Shown piece by piece: positions 26,593 through 35,632 of a stretch of 64,000 nucleotides of DNA. The notes below the pieces were generated by a model. The model did no database searches. It was not told where the DNA came from and worked only from the letters and a program-made list of their open reading frames with translations. Location of the stretch: NCBI RefSeq assembly GCF_900169565.1, contig NZ_LT828648.1, positions 3,818,501 through 3,882,500 of the forward strand, read 5' to 3'. The translations under genes were made by a program, and so were the position numbers. The DNA is from Nitrospira japonica (GTDB taxonomy: Bacteria > Nitrospirota > Nitrospiria > Nitrospirales > Nitrospiraceae). The number at the start of each line of letters is the position of its first letter. Within the stretch, counting starts at the first letter, position 1.

Positions 26593-29196
26593 TCAGAATT
26601 TAACCCCGACCGTGGCGAGGACCGTTCGAGACTCCCCATAGAACAATTGTGTGGTCGAATTGAAGGCCGATTCGATGTAACCTTGGTTGAACAGATTCCG
26701 GAAATTCAACGCCACGTTGACCTGTTTGGCGCGCAGCCAGTTTTCGGGGTTCAAGGCGTGGTTATAGTAGAGAGCTCCATCGACTCGGACATAGCCGGGG
26801 ATATTCAGTTCTGGACCAAAGATTGACGCATTGCGATTCGTATAGCCGAAGACTCCGCCACCTACACCAAAGCCTTCTAAGGGGCCCTCCTGAAAAAAAT
26901 AGGTAGACCAGAGAGTTGCCTTGTTGTACGGCACCATTCCAAGGCGTTGGTTTACTAAGGCGGGGTTGTTATCCTGCGTGACCTCCGCATCGGTATAGGC
27001 ATAGGTCGCAATGACATTCCACCCACTGGTCAGACTGGCTGTGACATCTAACTCAATACCTTGGCTTCGCTGCTCTCCCGTCTGCACTTGGAATCCCACT
27101 CCACCGAGCGTCGGATCGGGAGTAAGCAAATTGCTTCTGGTCAAGTGGTACCAGGCCAGTGTCGCGGACACTCGATTATCAAGGAACGTGCTCTTGACTC
27201 CAATCTCATACTGGGTCGAACGCTCCGGCTTGAACAATTGGCCATTAGGATTAAAGGAGCTGGGTGGATTCGGAAGAAACCCTCTGGTCCAAGAGGTATA
27301 CAACGAAAGGGGTTCAATCGGCTGATACACCAGACCCAGCCGGGGGCTTACGCCAGTGTCATCGGAGGTTTGATCAGGACCGCTAAAATTTTGGCTGAAA
27401 TTGGCACTCTGATGCACATAGTCAAAACGGACACCGGCCAACAATTTCAGAGTCGGCAGCAGCGCGATCAAGTCTTGCAGATACATACCGGCCATTTTCG
27501 TGTCCGATTTTTGAAAGAACTCGCTGTTGGCTGCGCCTAGCCCTTGAGAATAATCGGGAGCAAAGATGTCCAGATTGGTGGCGTCTTTCCCCACGGTCTG
27601 CAAAGGTTCTTGCTTGTCTTGCCGCAGTTCGAAACCGGTGAGAAGGCGATGGTCCATACCAAAGACTTGGAAATGGCCCAGGACATTCGTAAACATGTTG
27701 TTAAAATGCTGATGCCACATAGACCCTGCCGAGCCCTGTTCGAGACCAAAGCGCGTCAGTGTCCTCTGGTCGGGCAGCAGTTCAAGAGGTATCACGGTGA
27801 CAAGTTGATTGGCTTCGAACACCGTGAAGCGATAGGCATTGCGGATCGACCAGTTATTGTTGAACTGGTGCGTCACATCGTAGCCGACCCGATAGGATGT
27901 TCGCTCCTGTTTTTCAAAGGATCCCAGCGACGTGTTCCGGTTGCGCGGGATTTCACCGTTGATATTCGGAAGTACCGTTCCAATGGACGGCACTCCTATA
28001 TAAGCTGGAACCCATCGCTTGAGGTAGTCAGCTTCGACGGTGAGCGCGGTCCTGGAGCCCATCAGCCAGGTGACGGCTGGGGAAATAGCGACCATATCCC
28101 GTTTGACATAATCGACGAAGCTCCCGGCATCTTGTCCGGCAAAATTGATCCGGTATAGGACTGTCTTGCTGGCATTGAGCGGACCGGTTGCATCAAGCTC
28201 CGTCCGGTAAAAATTGAAATTGCCCAGCGTCACATTTGCGGAATAATATGGATCGGCCAACGGCTTCTTAGTGACCATGTTGATGATTCCACCAGGATCG
28301 CCCACGCCGTATAGCACCGATGCGGGCCCCTTCAATACTTCCAGCCGCTGAATATTGTAGCTATCCATCCCGTTCAAGATATTGCTCGGATCAATGAGGC
28401 CGTTCCGATACACACTCTGGTTCACCTCAAACCCACGGATGAGAAACGAATCATTGAGACCTTGGGAAGGCCTGTTCGTAATCACCCCGGATACGTTCTT
28501 CAACGCCTCATCCAACCGAAACGCCCGCTGTTCTTCAATGACTTTGCGCGTGATGACCTGAATCGATTGCGGCACGTCACGAATCGGCGTGTCTGTTCTC
28601 GTGGCCGTGCTCGCATCTTCCGCCACATACGATTTCATGTCATTGTCCCGCTCCCGCACATCCTTCACAAGAATCTCCGGAACCTTGACCGGCTTCTGAG
28701 TGGTTTGTGTCGCTTCCCCTGGTCCATCGGCGACCACGGCTGCTCCAGCCGCACCCCCTGCCGCGCCGACTCCCACGGCCACTGGCGCGACAGGCGTCGC
28801 GGAGGAGGCTCGCTCTACCATCACGGTGCCGGGGCCGGTAAATCGGTACGTCAGTCCGGTCCCCTCGAGCATCCGCTGCAATCCGTCACCGGGCGTGTAG
28901 GTGCCCTGGAGCGGCCGCGAGGTCAGGCCTGCCGCCAACTGGGCATCGAGCGTGATCTGAAGCCCTGATTGCAGCCCGAACGTCGTCACCGCGTCTTCCA
29001 AGGGTTGCGCCGGAATGTCGAACGAGCGTGGCACGTCGGCTTGAGCGACGAGCACGCTCCGGCCCGTTCCCTGAGCCATCGCGCTCGTTGCTATCGTTCC
29101 CGAAGCGGCCAGACTCAGCACTGCTCCCCAGAATACAACGAACCCTCCTGTCATGTGTGCGGCCCGCAGCCCGTTCACTCTGATCGACATCTTCAT
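26593..29196 (-). CDS. TonB-dependent receptor with STN domain, FpvA/FhuE-like (receptor 6)
   Basis: 867 residues from the ATG at 29196, which has AAGGAG five bases upstream. A frame to 29238 exists. Order: export signal (about 15-42, ending SAMAQ), STN domain (about 56-128, FDIPAQPLEDAVTTFGLQS), alanine-rich spacer, TonB-box-like KPVKVPEILVKDV, plug with DTPIRDVPQSIQVITR and LEVLKGPASVLYG, barrel ending TVGVKF. It is very similar to receptor 5 from the TonB box to the end but differs in the signal and STN parts, so the signalling partner has diverged more than the barrel. Confidence 0.9.
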   Translation of the reverse strand: MKMSIRVNGLRAAHMTGGFVVFWGAVLSLAASGTIATSAMAQGTGRSVLVAQADVPRSFDIPAQPLEDAVTTFGLQSGLQITLDAQLAAGLTSRPLQGTYTPGDGLQRMLEGTGLTYRFTGPGTVMVERASSATPVAPVAVGVGAAGGAAGAAVVADGPGEATQTTQKPVKVPEILVKDVRERDNDMKSYVAEDASTATRTDTPIRDVPQSIQVITRKVIEEQRAFRLDEALKNVSGVITNRPSQGLNDSFLIRGFEVNQSVYRNGLIDPSNILNGMDSYNIQRLEVLKGPASVLYGVGDPGGIINMVTKKPLADPYYSANVTLGNFNFYRTELDATGPLNASKTVLYRINFAGQDAGSFVDYVKRDMVAISPAVTWLMGSRTALTVEADYLKRWVPAYIGVPSIGTVLPNINGEIPRNRNTSLGSFEKQERTSYRVGYDVTHQFNNNWSIRNAYRFTVFEANQLVTVIPLELLPDQRTLTRFGLEQGSAGSMWHQHFNNMFTNVLGHFQVFGMDHRLLTGFELRQDKQEPLQTVGKDATNLDIFAPDYSQGLGAANSEFFQKSDTKMAGMYLQDLIALLPTLKLLAGVRFDYVHQSANFSQNFSGPDQTSDDTGVSPRLGLVYQPIEPLSLYTSWTRGFLPNPPSSFNPNGQLFKPERSTQYEIGVKSTFLDNRVSATLAWYHLTRSNLLTPDPTLGGVGFQVQTGEQRSQGIELDVTASLTSGWNVIATYAYTDAEVTQDNNPALVNQRLGMVPYNKATLWSTYFFQEGPLEGFGVGGGVFGYTNRNASIFGPELNIPGYVRVDGALYYNHALNPENWLRAKQVNVALNFRNLFNQGYIESAFNSTTQLFYGESRTVLATVGVKF

Positions 29197-29316
29197 GGAC
29201 GCTCCTTGGTTGAATGCGGCGCAGGCCGTGCCGGCCACGTCGCTCTCAACTCAAGGGACGAATAAGCGCAGGACTTTTTCAGAGTGGGGCTGAGCAGAGA
29301 GACGGCTGTTCGAAAT

Positions 29317-30297
29317 TTACAACGAAGACACGATGACGAGATACGGTGTCAACTGACGCACAACCGCCTGATGCGGTTGTACCGCCGCCCGCAACGCCTC
29401 GAGGGGCTGAGTGAGATCGTACACGCCACTGACCAGACGGCTCTTCAACTGGGAATCGGTCACGACGATCACGCCACGATGATAACGTTCGAGTTCGGCG
29501 ATGACCTCACCGATCGGTCGACTTTTCACGATCAGCCGACCCTGCCGCCAGGCTGCGACTTGTGAAGGTTGCCCATGTCCTTGTGCCGTAACACCCATAG
29601 CCCGTTCAACCCGAACCCAATCTCCGGCCTCCAACCGCTGCTCGAGAGGGGGGTCGTCACCTGTGCGATCGACGAGCACGCTTCCGCGCTCGACCGCGAC
29701 TGACGCCGTTTGGGAACCGAGATGGACGTCGAAGGCAGTGCCGAGGACGGTCGTCGTCCATTCCTCTGCTTTGACCTGAAATGGCCGCGATGGATCGGGA
29801 TGGACGTCGAAGAATGCCTCGCCTGCGAGCAGGTCCACCCGTCGGACGCCGGTCTCGTCGTTCACACGGATGGCACTGCCCGCGCTCAAATGGACGGTGC
29901 TCCCGTCGCGGAGCGTGACCTGGACCGTTTCGCCAATCCATGTCCAGTGATCGGCTTCCCAATAGATCCTAATCGAGGGAAAAATGAGAACGAGACACGC
30001 GGCCAGTCCAACCATTGCCACGGCCGGTTTCCAATATCGAGTCCACCGGCCGGGACGTCTGACGGCGGGCCTGGATCGAACGGCCGGAGAGGCCTTGGGC
30101 CTCCAGAGATCCGCGTGAACCGGCGGCGTCTCTCCAATGAGGCCCCACAGGCGCTGGGCATCGTCCCACGCTTGCCCGTTTTCATCGCTGGTCGTCAGCC
30201 ACGCGTCGAACTGCTCGTGAAGCACAGGATCGTGCGGGCGATCGTGAAGCAACAGGAGCCACTCCAGCGCCTGCCGTGATGCTTGCTCTTCTGTCAT
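29317..30297 (-). CDS. FecR-type anti-sigma factor (unit 6)
   Basis: 326 residues. The DUF4880-like N-terminus (about 5-55, ASRQALEWLLLLHDRPHDP) is less typical than in the other units. Membrane helix about 91-108 (AVAMVGLAACLVLIFPSI), FecR domain (WIGETVQVTLRDGSTVHLS) and DUF4974-like end (IGEVIAELERYHRGVIVV). It sits between sigma 30392-30907 and receptor 6, which is its predicted partner. Confidence 0.88.
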   Translation of the reverse strand: MTEEQASRQALEWLLLLHDRPHDPVLHEQFDAWLTTSDENGQAWDDAQRLWGLIGETPPVHADLWRPKASPAVRSRPAVRRPGRWTRYWKPAVAMVGLAACLVLIFPSIRIYWEADHWTWIGETVQVTLRDGSTVHLSAGSAIRVNDETGVRRVDLLAGEAFFDVHPDPSRPFQVKAEEWTTTVLGTAFDVHLGSQTASVAVERGSVLVDRTGDDPPLEQRLEAGDWVRVERAMGVTAQGHGQPSQVAAWRQGRLIVKSRPIGEVIAELERYHRGVIVVTDSQLKSRLVSGVYDLTQPLEALRAAVQPHQAVVRQLTPYLVIVSSL

Positions 30298-30391
30298 GTC
30301 AGTGAGAATGACTTACCACCTTTTGCTATCGTACCCGCCCGGCATCATGGATTGTCCATATATTAATCGACGAATAGGCCACGCCATTTCT

Positions 30392-30907
30392 TCAATTCTT
30401 CAGATGTGAACTCCTCAGCTTCGCCTGGCAATGGATCAGCGCCTTATGGATCAATCCGTGCACCAAGGCAGGAGATACTCTCAGCCGCCGGCCGATCTCT
30501 TCCAATGTCAGCCCGCCGAAACGATGCATTTCAAGCGCCTGACGAGAGCGCTCCGGGAGTTCGGTCAGGGCTTCCATGACCAGTGCCAACTCCTGGCGAT
30601 GACTGACCTCCTCTTCCGGCGTCGCCCGGGATTCAGCAATAGCAGGCGGTTCCTCCACAAGATCAACGTGCCGCCGTTCGAGCGCGACGCGGCGCGACCA
30701 GTCTACTGCCAGATTTCGGACGATGCGGAACAGGTATCCAACGGGAGTGGCGATCTCGGAACGATCCCAAGGCCGGTCGAATCGCAAATAAGCTTCCTGC
30801 ACGACGTCTTCGGCCATTGCGCGGCAACCCAGAATCCCGGCCGCATAGTTGATCAGTTCGCCTCGATGCGTCAGATAGAGTTCAAGCTTCTGCTGTTCGT
30901 CGTTCAT
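30392..30907 (-). CDS. FecI-type ECF sigma factor (unit 6)
   Basis: 171 residues from MNDEQQKLELYLTHRGEL. A frame to 30970 adds 21 residues with no family likeness, and neither start has a clear ribosome site. Region 2: AEDVVQEAYLRFDRPWDRS, NLAVDWSRRVA. Region 4: LTLEEIGRRLRVSPALVHG. It is the most divergent of the sigma factors here. A weak form of the shared upstream element lies at 31026-31046. Confidence 0.88.
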   Translation of the reverse strand: MNDEQQKLELYLTHRGELINYAAGILGCRAMAEDVVQEAYLRFDRPWDRSEIATPVGYLFRIVRNLAVDWSRRVALERRHVDLVEEPPAIAESRATPEEEVSHRQELALVMEALTELPERSRQALEMHRFGGLTLEEIGRRLRVSPALVHGLIHKALIHCQAKLRSSHLKN

Positions 30908-31025
30908 GAAGCCGCTCACGTGATCGCTAGTCCGTCCTGAGACCTCACGACTGAGGCCGCTCAGTCCCATTGCGGGACAGTATTGGCGAGGATCGACGAG
31001 AGTCTATCGGGGCCTCTCACGGGAA

Positions 31026-31046
31026 GCCATGTTCAGATTCCGGATC
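31026..31046 (-). promoter_or_regulatory. Degenerate sigma-gene upstream element, copy 7
   Basis: In gene orientation GATCCGGAAT, CTGA, ACATGGC. It keeps CCGGAA and ACAT with the usual spacing but loses other positions. It is placed before the unit 6 sigma gene. Confidence 0.35.
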
Positions 31047-31174
31047 TTCGACGGCAAATACGCCCCGTGGATGCAGATCGGTCAGTCCTGACCACCTGCG
31101 GCGAAAAGCCTATTTAGGAATAGACGAACGGGTGGGAAGAATCTTCAGCCGGAGAGATGATTGAGCGTGCCTCC

Positions 31175-31357
31175 TCATCTAAAAATCAACCCTGTAGAGA
31201 GGCAGAATCTTCGCGGCCCTCTTGGAATGATCTGACAGGTCAATGCCGGGTCGATACAGCTGGTCTCGCCGGAGAGGCGGAGACCTTCCATCACTTCGCC
31301 GAGGACGGCAAACTCCAAATCGCAATTACGCTGTTCATCATCAGCCCAGAAAGACAT
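31175..31357 (-). pseudogene. Internally deleted, frameshifted remnant of a TonB-dependent receptor
   Basis: The frame reads EQRNCDLEFAVLGEVMEGLR, matching a late barrel block of receptor 1 (EQRNRGIEFTAFGEVMEGLR). It then jumps directly to CQIIPRGPRRFCLS, matching the last strand of the stub at 5217 (GQIIPREPRTFDLS). Roughly 100 or more residues between the two blocks are missing. Near the end the frame shifts, because the expected ...DF stop is readable only in another frame. It lies alone between the AraC gene and unit 6. Confidence 0.75.
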
Positions 31358-31512
31358 TCGTCACCGGATAATTCCAGATCGAGAGAAGGCGAGCTACTCA
31401 TGGCCTGACCGGACCATTAGACAGGACAGGAATATTTCCGACACGTCAAACGTCTGAATTCCAGACAAGCCCGCCGTTCGGAATTCATCTGCAATCCGGA
31501 TCCCTTCATCGG

Positions 31513-32049
31513 TTACTTATCATCCAACTGAGCCAGCTGTTGCTTTCGAAATGCAGTCGGCGAACATCCAACGGCTCGCTTAAAGAAATGGCTGAAGGCG
31601 AAGGGATCGCTGAACCCAAGCGCCTCAGCGATACGCGTCACCCGAGTCTCCTCACCCGTCAGCATTCGCTTTGCCTTTAGAAGACGGAGCCCTTTCACAT
31701 AATGGGAGAAACAGGTGCCCATTTGAAGTTGAAAAACTTCTGAACTGTATTTCTCCGAATATCCAAGAAAACTTGCAAGCCCCTTTAAGGTGAGCCCTCT
31801 CTCAAGATTCACCCTGACAAAAGCTTCAATACGGGTCGCAAGGGAGGTTTCCACCTGAGGCGAATAGCTCACCGATGGTAAAGCCTCAATAACCCCTTGC
31901 CGCCTCCCGCACTCACTAGAACGACGCCGTTGAGTCCGTCGTTCGACCTGGCCCTCCCACCATTGAGACTTGGAATAATCTGATGGCATCGGGTGGGATT
32001 GTCCCTCTTCGAAATGGGAGATCCTCACGTATATCGCCTTGCTCTGCAT
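31513..32049 (-). CDS. AraC-family transcription regulator, DNA-binding domain only
   Basis: 178 residues. Residues about 70-172 form the AraC double helix-turn-helix (LTLKGLASFLGYSEKYSSEV, then VTRIAEALGFSDPFAFSHFF and the C-terminal CSPTAFRK signature). The first 65 residues are polar and show no sensory domain, unlike PchR-type siderophore regulators, which are larger. AAGGGG seven bases upstream supports the start. The ribosome site directly follows a terminator-like hairpin, with a Fur-like palindrome further up. It probably regulates iron-uptake genes, but the target is unknown. Confidence 0.85.
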   Translation of the reverse strand: MQSKAIYVRISHFEEGQSHPMPSDYSKSQWWEGQVERRTQRRRSSECGRRQGVIEALPSVSYSPQVETSLATRIEAFVRVNLERGLTLKGLASFLGYSEKYSSEVFQLQMGTCFSHYVKGLRLLKAKRMLTGEETRVTRIAEALGFSDPFAFSHFFKRAVGCSPTAFRKQQLAQLDDK

Positions 32050-32065
32050 GTTGAGACCCCTTAAT

Positions 32066-32121
32066 AAAAACGCCCACTATCGAATCGACGTGGGCGCTGG
32101 GAATCGAATTCCTCGGGCCTC
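32066..32121 (-). ncRNA. Candidate leader RNA A (two hairpins ending in a terminator) before the AraC gene
   Basis: Read on the minus strand: GAGGCC, a small hairpin GGAAT-TCG-ATTCC, then AGCGCCCAC, a loop, GTGGGCG and TTTTT. The terminator stem is CGCCCAC (32071-32077 on the plus strand) against GTGGGCG (32090-32096). The T-run ends 17 bases before the AraC start. No minus-strand gene lies close upstream, so the terminator cannot be ending a neighbour. The layout matches candidates B and C. It could act as an attenuator or be a separate small RNA. Confidence 0.5.
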
Positions 32122-32547
32122 TGTGAATGTGGTAGTCGAATATTGATTTCGCTTCTCAATATCATGCCAAGGCTTACTCTGTCAACCTGTCTACCGGCCG
32201 CGACCCTGGGAAACGACGAGCGGCTGACGGCAACAATGCTCGCCCGCATGAGTTCTCCTCCCCACAGGCACAGACCACAATGCGAGGCCACTGACCACTT
32301 GGAATGATTCTGGATTCGCGATTGGTAAGAGTCTTGGCGGTGATCGTTTGCGAGCTTGGCCCACGGCGTTAGATCCTACTATCACGATGGTCGATAGGGC
32401 CACTTGCCTCTACCGCTTACAGAAGTGTGGTTTCGCTGATCTTATTCGTCTTAGCCTATAGGTAGTTACACTCGATCATCTTATCTCTGAATATCTAACC
32501 GAAAGCTGAAGATGGATATCTATATCCCCGATCAGGAGAAGATCACC
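32122..32547. other. Divergent promoter region between the AraC and fur-family genes
   Basis: Apart from the Fur-like palindrome no further regulatory site was recognised. The region is AT-richer than its surroundings near 32440-32510, consistent with the fur-family promoter. Confidence 0.4.
32139..32165 (-). promoter_or_regulatory. Fur-box-like palindrome before leader A
   Basis: ATATTGA at 32140-32146 and its complement TCAATAT at 32156-32162 on the plus strand. In the minus orientation it contains GATATTGAGAA, which also occurs at the site before leader B and before the gene at 41841. Binding by the Fur protein is inferred. Confidence 0.5.
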
Positions 32548-32976
32548 ATGAGGACGATGAATGTGGCGAAGATGTCGCCAAACCGGAGTCGCTTGAAACA
32601 CAGCAAGAAACGGGACATCATCCTGGCCGCATTTGCCACACAGAATCATGTTACGGCCCAGAAACTACACAATTCATTGGCCGAGGAGGGCCACCGAATT
32701 TCTCTGGGGACTATTTACCGGACGATGCGGCTGTTCTGTAAGATGGGGCTCGCTCAGGCAAGACATTGCGAAGCGAAAACGCAGTACGGTCATACGGCGG
32801 CGAAAGGCCGTCATGACCATCTGGTCTGCACGGCCTGTGGCAACATCGCGGAGTTCGAAAATCAGGAGATCGAACGTTTACGAAAGGAGATTGCAGCGGA
32901 AAATGGGTTCACCTTATCCGTTCATAAGCTGGAACTCTATGGGCTCTGCTCCCTCTGCGGTCACTCAGACAACTGA
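32548..32976 (+). CDS. fur: Fur-family metal-dependent repressor
   Basis: 142 residues from MRTMNVAKMS, chosen because CAGGAG lies nine bases before this ATG. A frame from 32512 adds 12 residues. The N-terminal winged helix spans about residues 15-75 (TAQKLHNSLAEEGHRISLGT). The metal and dimer part carries HDHLVC, CxxC (CTAC) and a second CxxC (CSLC), so a structural zinc site is intact. It is one of the few plus-strand genes in the island, divergent from the AraC gene and convergent with receptor 7. It is the natural candidate for binding the three Fur-like boxes seen here. Whether iron, zinc or peroxide is sensed cannot be decided. Confidence 0.87.
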   Translation: MRTMNVAKMSPNRSRLKHSKKRDIILAAFATQNHVTAQKLHNSLAEEGHRISLGTIYRTMRLFCKMGLAQARHCEAKTQYGHTAAKGRHDHLVCTACGNIAEFENQEIERLRKEIAAENGFTLSVHKLELYGLCSLCGHSDN

Positions 32977-33015
32977 GACCCCCCCGATCAACTTCAATAG
33001 CCTTCAGTTCCGATC

Positions 33016-33047
33016 CTGGGAGCGACCGGAGACCTCGTCGCTCCCAG
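33016..33047. terminator. Perfect 11-bp hairpin between the fur-family gene and receptor 7
   Basis: CTGGGAGCGAC, a 10-base loop, GTCGCTCCCAG. It sits between two convergent stops (32976 and 33074). No T-run, so it is a bidirectional candidate. Confidence 0.55.
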
Positions 33048-33073
33048 AGAACCCTGACCGGAACTCTTTACGA

Positions 33074-35632
33074 TCAGTTGAACTCCAGCTTGATCGATCC
33101 CAGAACGGTCAGCGGAGCACCTGTATAGATAATTTCTCGGAAGTTTTGAGCTCCGATGAAATATCGTTGATCCAACAGATTCGTAAAGTTAATGGCAGCC
33201 AGCAAATTGGTTCTATTAAATACCTCCGGCTTACGATAGTACAGGGCTGCGTCCATGCGTACGAACCCAGGCAACTGGAACTGCTGCTGACAATCCGTTG
33301 GATTCTGACATTGGAGAAGTCCGTTTCGCTGTCCTTGCGCGTACATGCCAATACCCGCCCCGAACCCTTTGATCACTCCTTCTTGGAAGAAATAGGTGGT
33401 CCAAAGGCTGCCCTGATTCAGTGGCACGTTCGGCAGTCTGCTGCCAGTTTGAAAAAAGTTGTCCTGAGTGACTCGTGCGTCGATATACGCATAGTTTGCA
33501 ATGATTTCCCAGCCTGGCATGATTCGGCCGGCGATATCGAACTCGACACCCTTGCTCCGCTGCTCTCCCGTCGCGATCGAGAACCCAGAGCCCGGACCTT
33601 GACTGACATCAGGCGTGAGGACGTTGGTTTTGGTAATATCGAATATCGCCACCGTGGATCGTAATCTACCCTCGAATGCTTGGAGCTTGACGCCTCCCTC
33701 ATACTGCGTGCCTCGCTCCGGTTTGAACAACTGTCCGTCAACGCCACGAGCGATGGTCGACTGCGGGAGGAACGACCGGGTGTAGTTGGCAAATAGCGCA
33801 ACAGCCTTGATGGGCTGGTAGGTCAAACCAACCGATGGACTGAAGGCATTGTCCGACTGCTTATCCGTTCCGCCGTCTGGGCTGAATACGCTTGGCCGAT
33901 TGATTTGCTTTTGCTCGAAAATATCGAATCGTCCACCTGCGTGCAGGTGCAGGTTCTCAAGTATATCGATCTGATCACCGGCATAAATACCCATGATGTT
34001 GTTGGTCGTGGACGTGTCGGACTGCAGATCCAGCGGATTCGAAAAAAACGAATAGAGGGGGTTATAAATGTTGATGGTGTTCAGCGGCGCGGCACCAGCA
34101 GTATCGGAATACTGTTGCTGACTTGCATTCTCTCTCCCCAGCTCCACACCCATCATGAGTTTGTGTTTCACGGAACCGGTCATCACATTTCCGTGCAACT
34201 CGTTCTGCCAATAATAGCTCTGAACCAACGTCGGAATCTGAAACTGCGCCAACTGTAAGATCCCGCTCGCATCGTCCATGAACCATGACTCAAGACTGTT
34301 GTATTTCTCAGACGACACAGCGGCACGAAATGCACTTCGAACCTTCCACTGATCGCTGAGCTGATGGAACATGATAATCGTTGCTTTTCCCTGATTGATG
34401 TACCCCTGTTTAGTAGGATCTCCGAGGAATCGGCTGACGGGAATGTTGGCCGGTCCGTCGCCTACTGCCACGAGTCCGCGGTCGATCGGTGACTTGTCAT
34501 ACAAGTATTCGCCCTCGAACCGGAACGTGGTTCGCGAACCGAGCTCCCATCCGAAGGTCGGCGTGAGAAAGAGCCGTTCGGTTTTGACGCCCTGACGATA
34601 GCTCTCGGCGTTTTCATAGACGCCGTTGAATCGATAGGTCAACGTCTTGTTGTCGTTCAAAGGACCGCCGATGTCGATGTTCGGACGGTATAGATTGTAA
34701 CTCCCGACAATCATCTCTCCGGAGTAATAGTTGTTTCGGAGTGGATTTTTCGTGGTCTGGTTGATGATACCACCTGGGTCCGCGCGACCGAACAAGTAGG
34801 AGGGCGGCCCCTTGACCACCTCGATGGTTTCAATATTGGCGACATCACGAGCCGCACGTGCGGCAAACGTGCTGTCTTCCCTAAAACCGTTCTTAAACAC
34901 GTTGGCGTCGCTTCTGAAGCCACGGATCATGAAGTCGCCGGCCCGACCGCCTTGCGTGCTAGGCATCGACGTTCCGCTGACGTTGCGAAGCGCATCGCTC
35001 ATGCGGATTAATTTCTGATCATCCATGACCTGCCTTGTTACCGTTTCTACTGACCGAGGCAGATCCTGAACGGGAACGGGAAGGCGGGTCGCCGTAGTGA
35101 CTTCGTCCGTCGTGTACGCTTCACTCCGTTCCTTCACGTCTTTCACTATGACTTCCGGTACCTTCACCGGCTTGGACGCAGATTGATCGGAAACGTCAGG
35201 CTGCGGTTCTGTCTGGAGGGGCTGTGCAGGCTGTTCCTGACTCTCCAACGGCACTACCTCAGGTGTGGCCTGGACCAGAGTAATGGTGGCAGAGTTGGTA
35301 TACTTATACGTCACGCCTGTGCCGACGAGAAGTTCCCGCAATGCCGCATCCGGCATATACGTTCCGCTTACCCCGGCAGACGTCGCCCCTTGAGCCAATT
35401 GCGACGGATAACTCACTTGGACCCCGGAAGTCTCGGCAAAGGTGTTCAATGCCGAGGGCAATGGCTGCGGAGGAATGTTGAACGAGACGGGCCCCTCATG
35501 CCTGGAGACAGATGAGCCCGCCTGCGCCAGTTGAGGCCAGATCCCCATGACCAGGATGAAGACCAGAAAGGACCGAGCGAATCCCCAGCTCTGCCCTCCT
35601 TTCCCTGCGACGCTGATAGATTGATCCCTCAT
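33074..35632 (-). CDS. TonB-dependent siderophore receptor with STN domain (receptor 7)
   Basis: 852 residues with GGAGAGG and AAGGA just before the ATG. Order: export signal (about 15-38, ending AQAG), STN domain (about 49-120, VSFNIPPQPLPSALNTFAE), a Pro/Gln/Glu-rich spacer in place of the alanine-rich one found in receptors 1-6, TonB-box-like KPVKVPEVIVKDV, plug with IETIEVVKGPPSYLFG, barrel ending LGSIKLEFN. The terminal residue is Asn rather than Phe. It is the single receptor without a close twin here. It forms unit 7 with FecR 35767-36765 and sigma 36854-37372. Confidence 0.9.
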   Translation of the reverse strand: MRDQSISVAGKGGQSWGFARSFLVFILVMGIWPQLAQAGSSVSRHEGPVSFNIPPQPLPSALNTFAETSGVQVSYPSQLAQGATSAGVSGTYMPDAALRELLVGTGVTYKYTNSATITLVQATPEVVPLESQEQPAQPLQTEPQPDVSDQSASKPVKVPEVIVKDVKERSEAYTTDEVTTATRLPVPVQDLPRSVETVTRQVMDDQKLIRMSDALRNVSGTSMPSTQGGRAGDFMIRGFRSDANVFKNGFREDSTFAARAARDVANIETIEVVKGPPSYLFGRADPGGIINQTTKNPLRNNYYSGEMIVGSYNLYRPNIDIGGPLNDNKTLTYRFNGVYENAESYRQGVKTERLFLTPTFGWELGSRTTFRFEGEYLYDKSPIDRGLVAVGDGPANIPVSRFLGDPTKQGYINQGKATIIMFHQLSDQWKVRSAFRAAVSSEKYNSLESWFMDDASGILQLAQFQIPTLVQSYYWQNELHGNVMTGSVKHKLMMGVELGRENASQQQYSDTAGAAPLNTINIYNPLYSFFSNPLDLQSDTSTTNNIMGIYAGDQIDILENLHLHAGGRFDIFEQKQINRPSVFSPDGGTDKQSDNAFSPSVGLTYQPIKAVALFANYTRSFLPQSTIARGVDGQLFKPERGTQYEGGVKLQAFEGRLRSTVAIFDITKTNVLTPDVSQGPGSGFSIATGEQRSKGVEFDIAGRIMPGWEIIANYAYIDARVTQDNFFQTGSRLPNVPLNQGSLWTTYFFQEGVIKGFGAGIGMYAQGQRNGLLQCQNPTDCQQQFQLPGFVRMDAALYYRKPEVFNRTNLLAAINFTNLLDQRYFIGAQNFREIIYTGAPLTVLGSIKLEFN

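Larger units (their letters stand above)
30908..31512. other. Gap with decayed receptor sequence
   Basis: Apart from the degenerate upstream element and the receptor remnant, this stretch holds no credible gene. It separates unit 6 from the AraC gene. Confidence 0.5.

Noticed and set aside
31011-31020. GGCCTCTC near the unit 6 sigma gene as a fourth leader RNA
   Set aside because: GAGGCC is present on the minus strand but no hairpin pair, no AGAGCCC segment and no T-run follow it.
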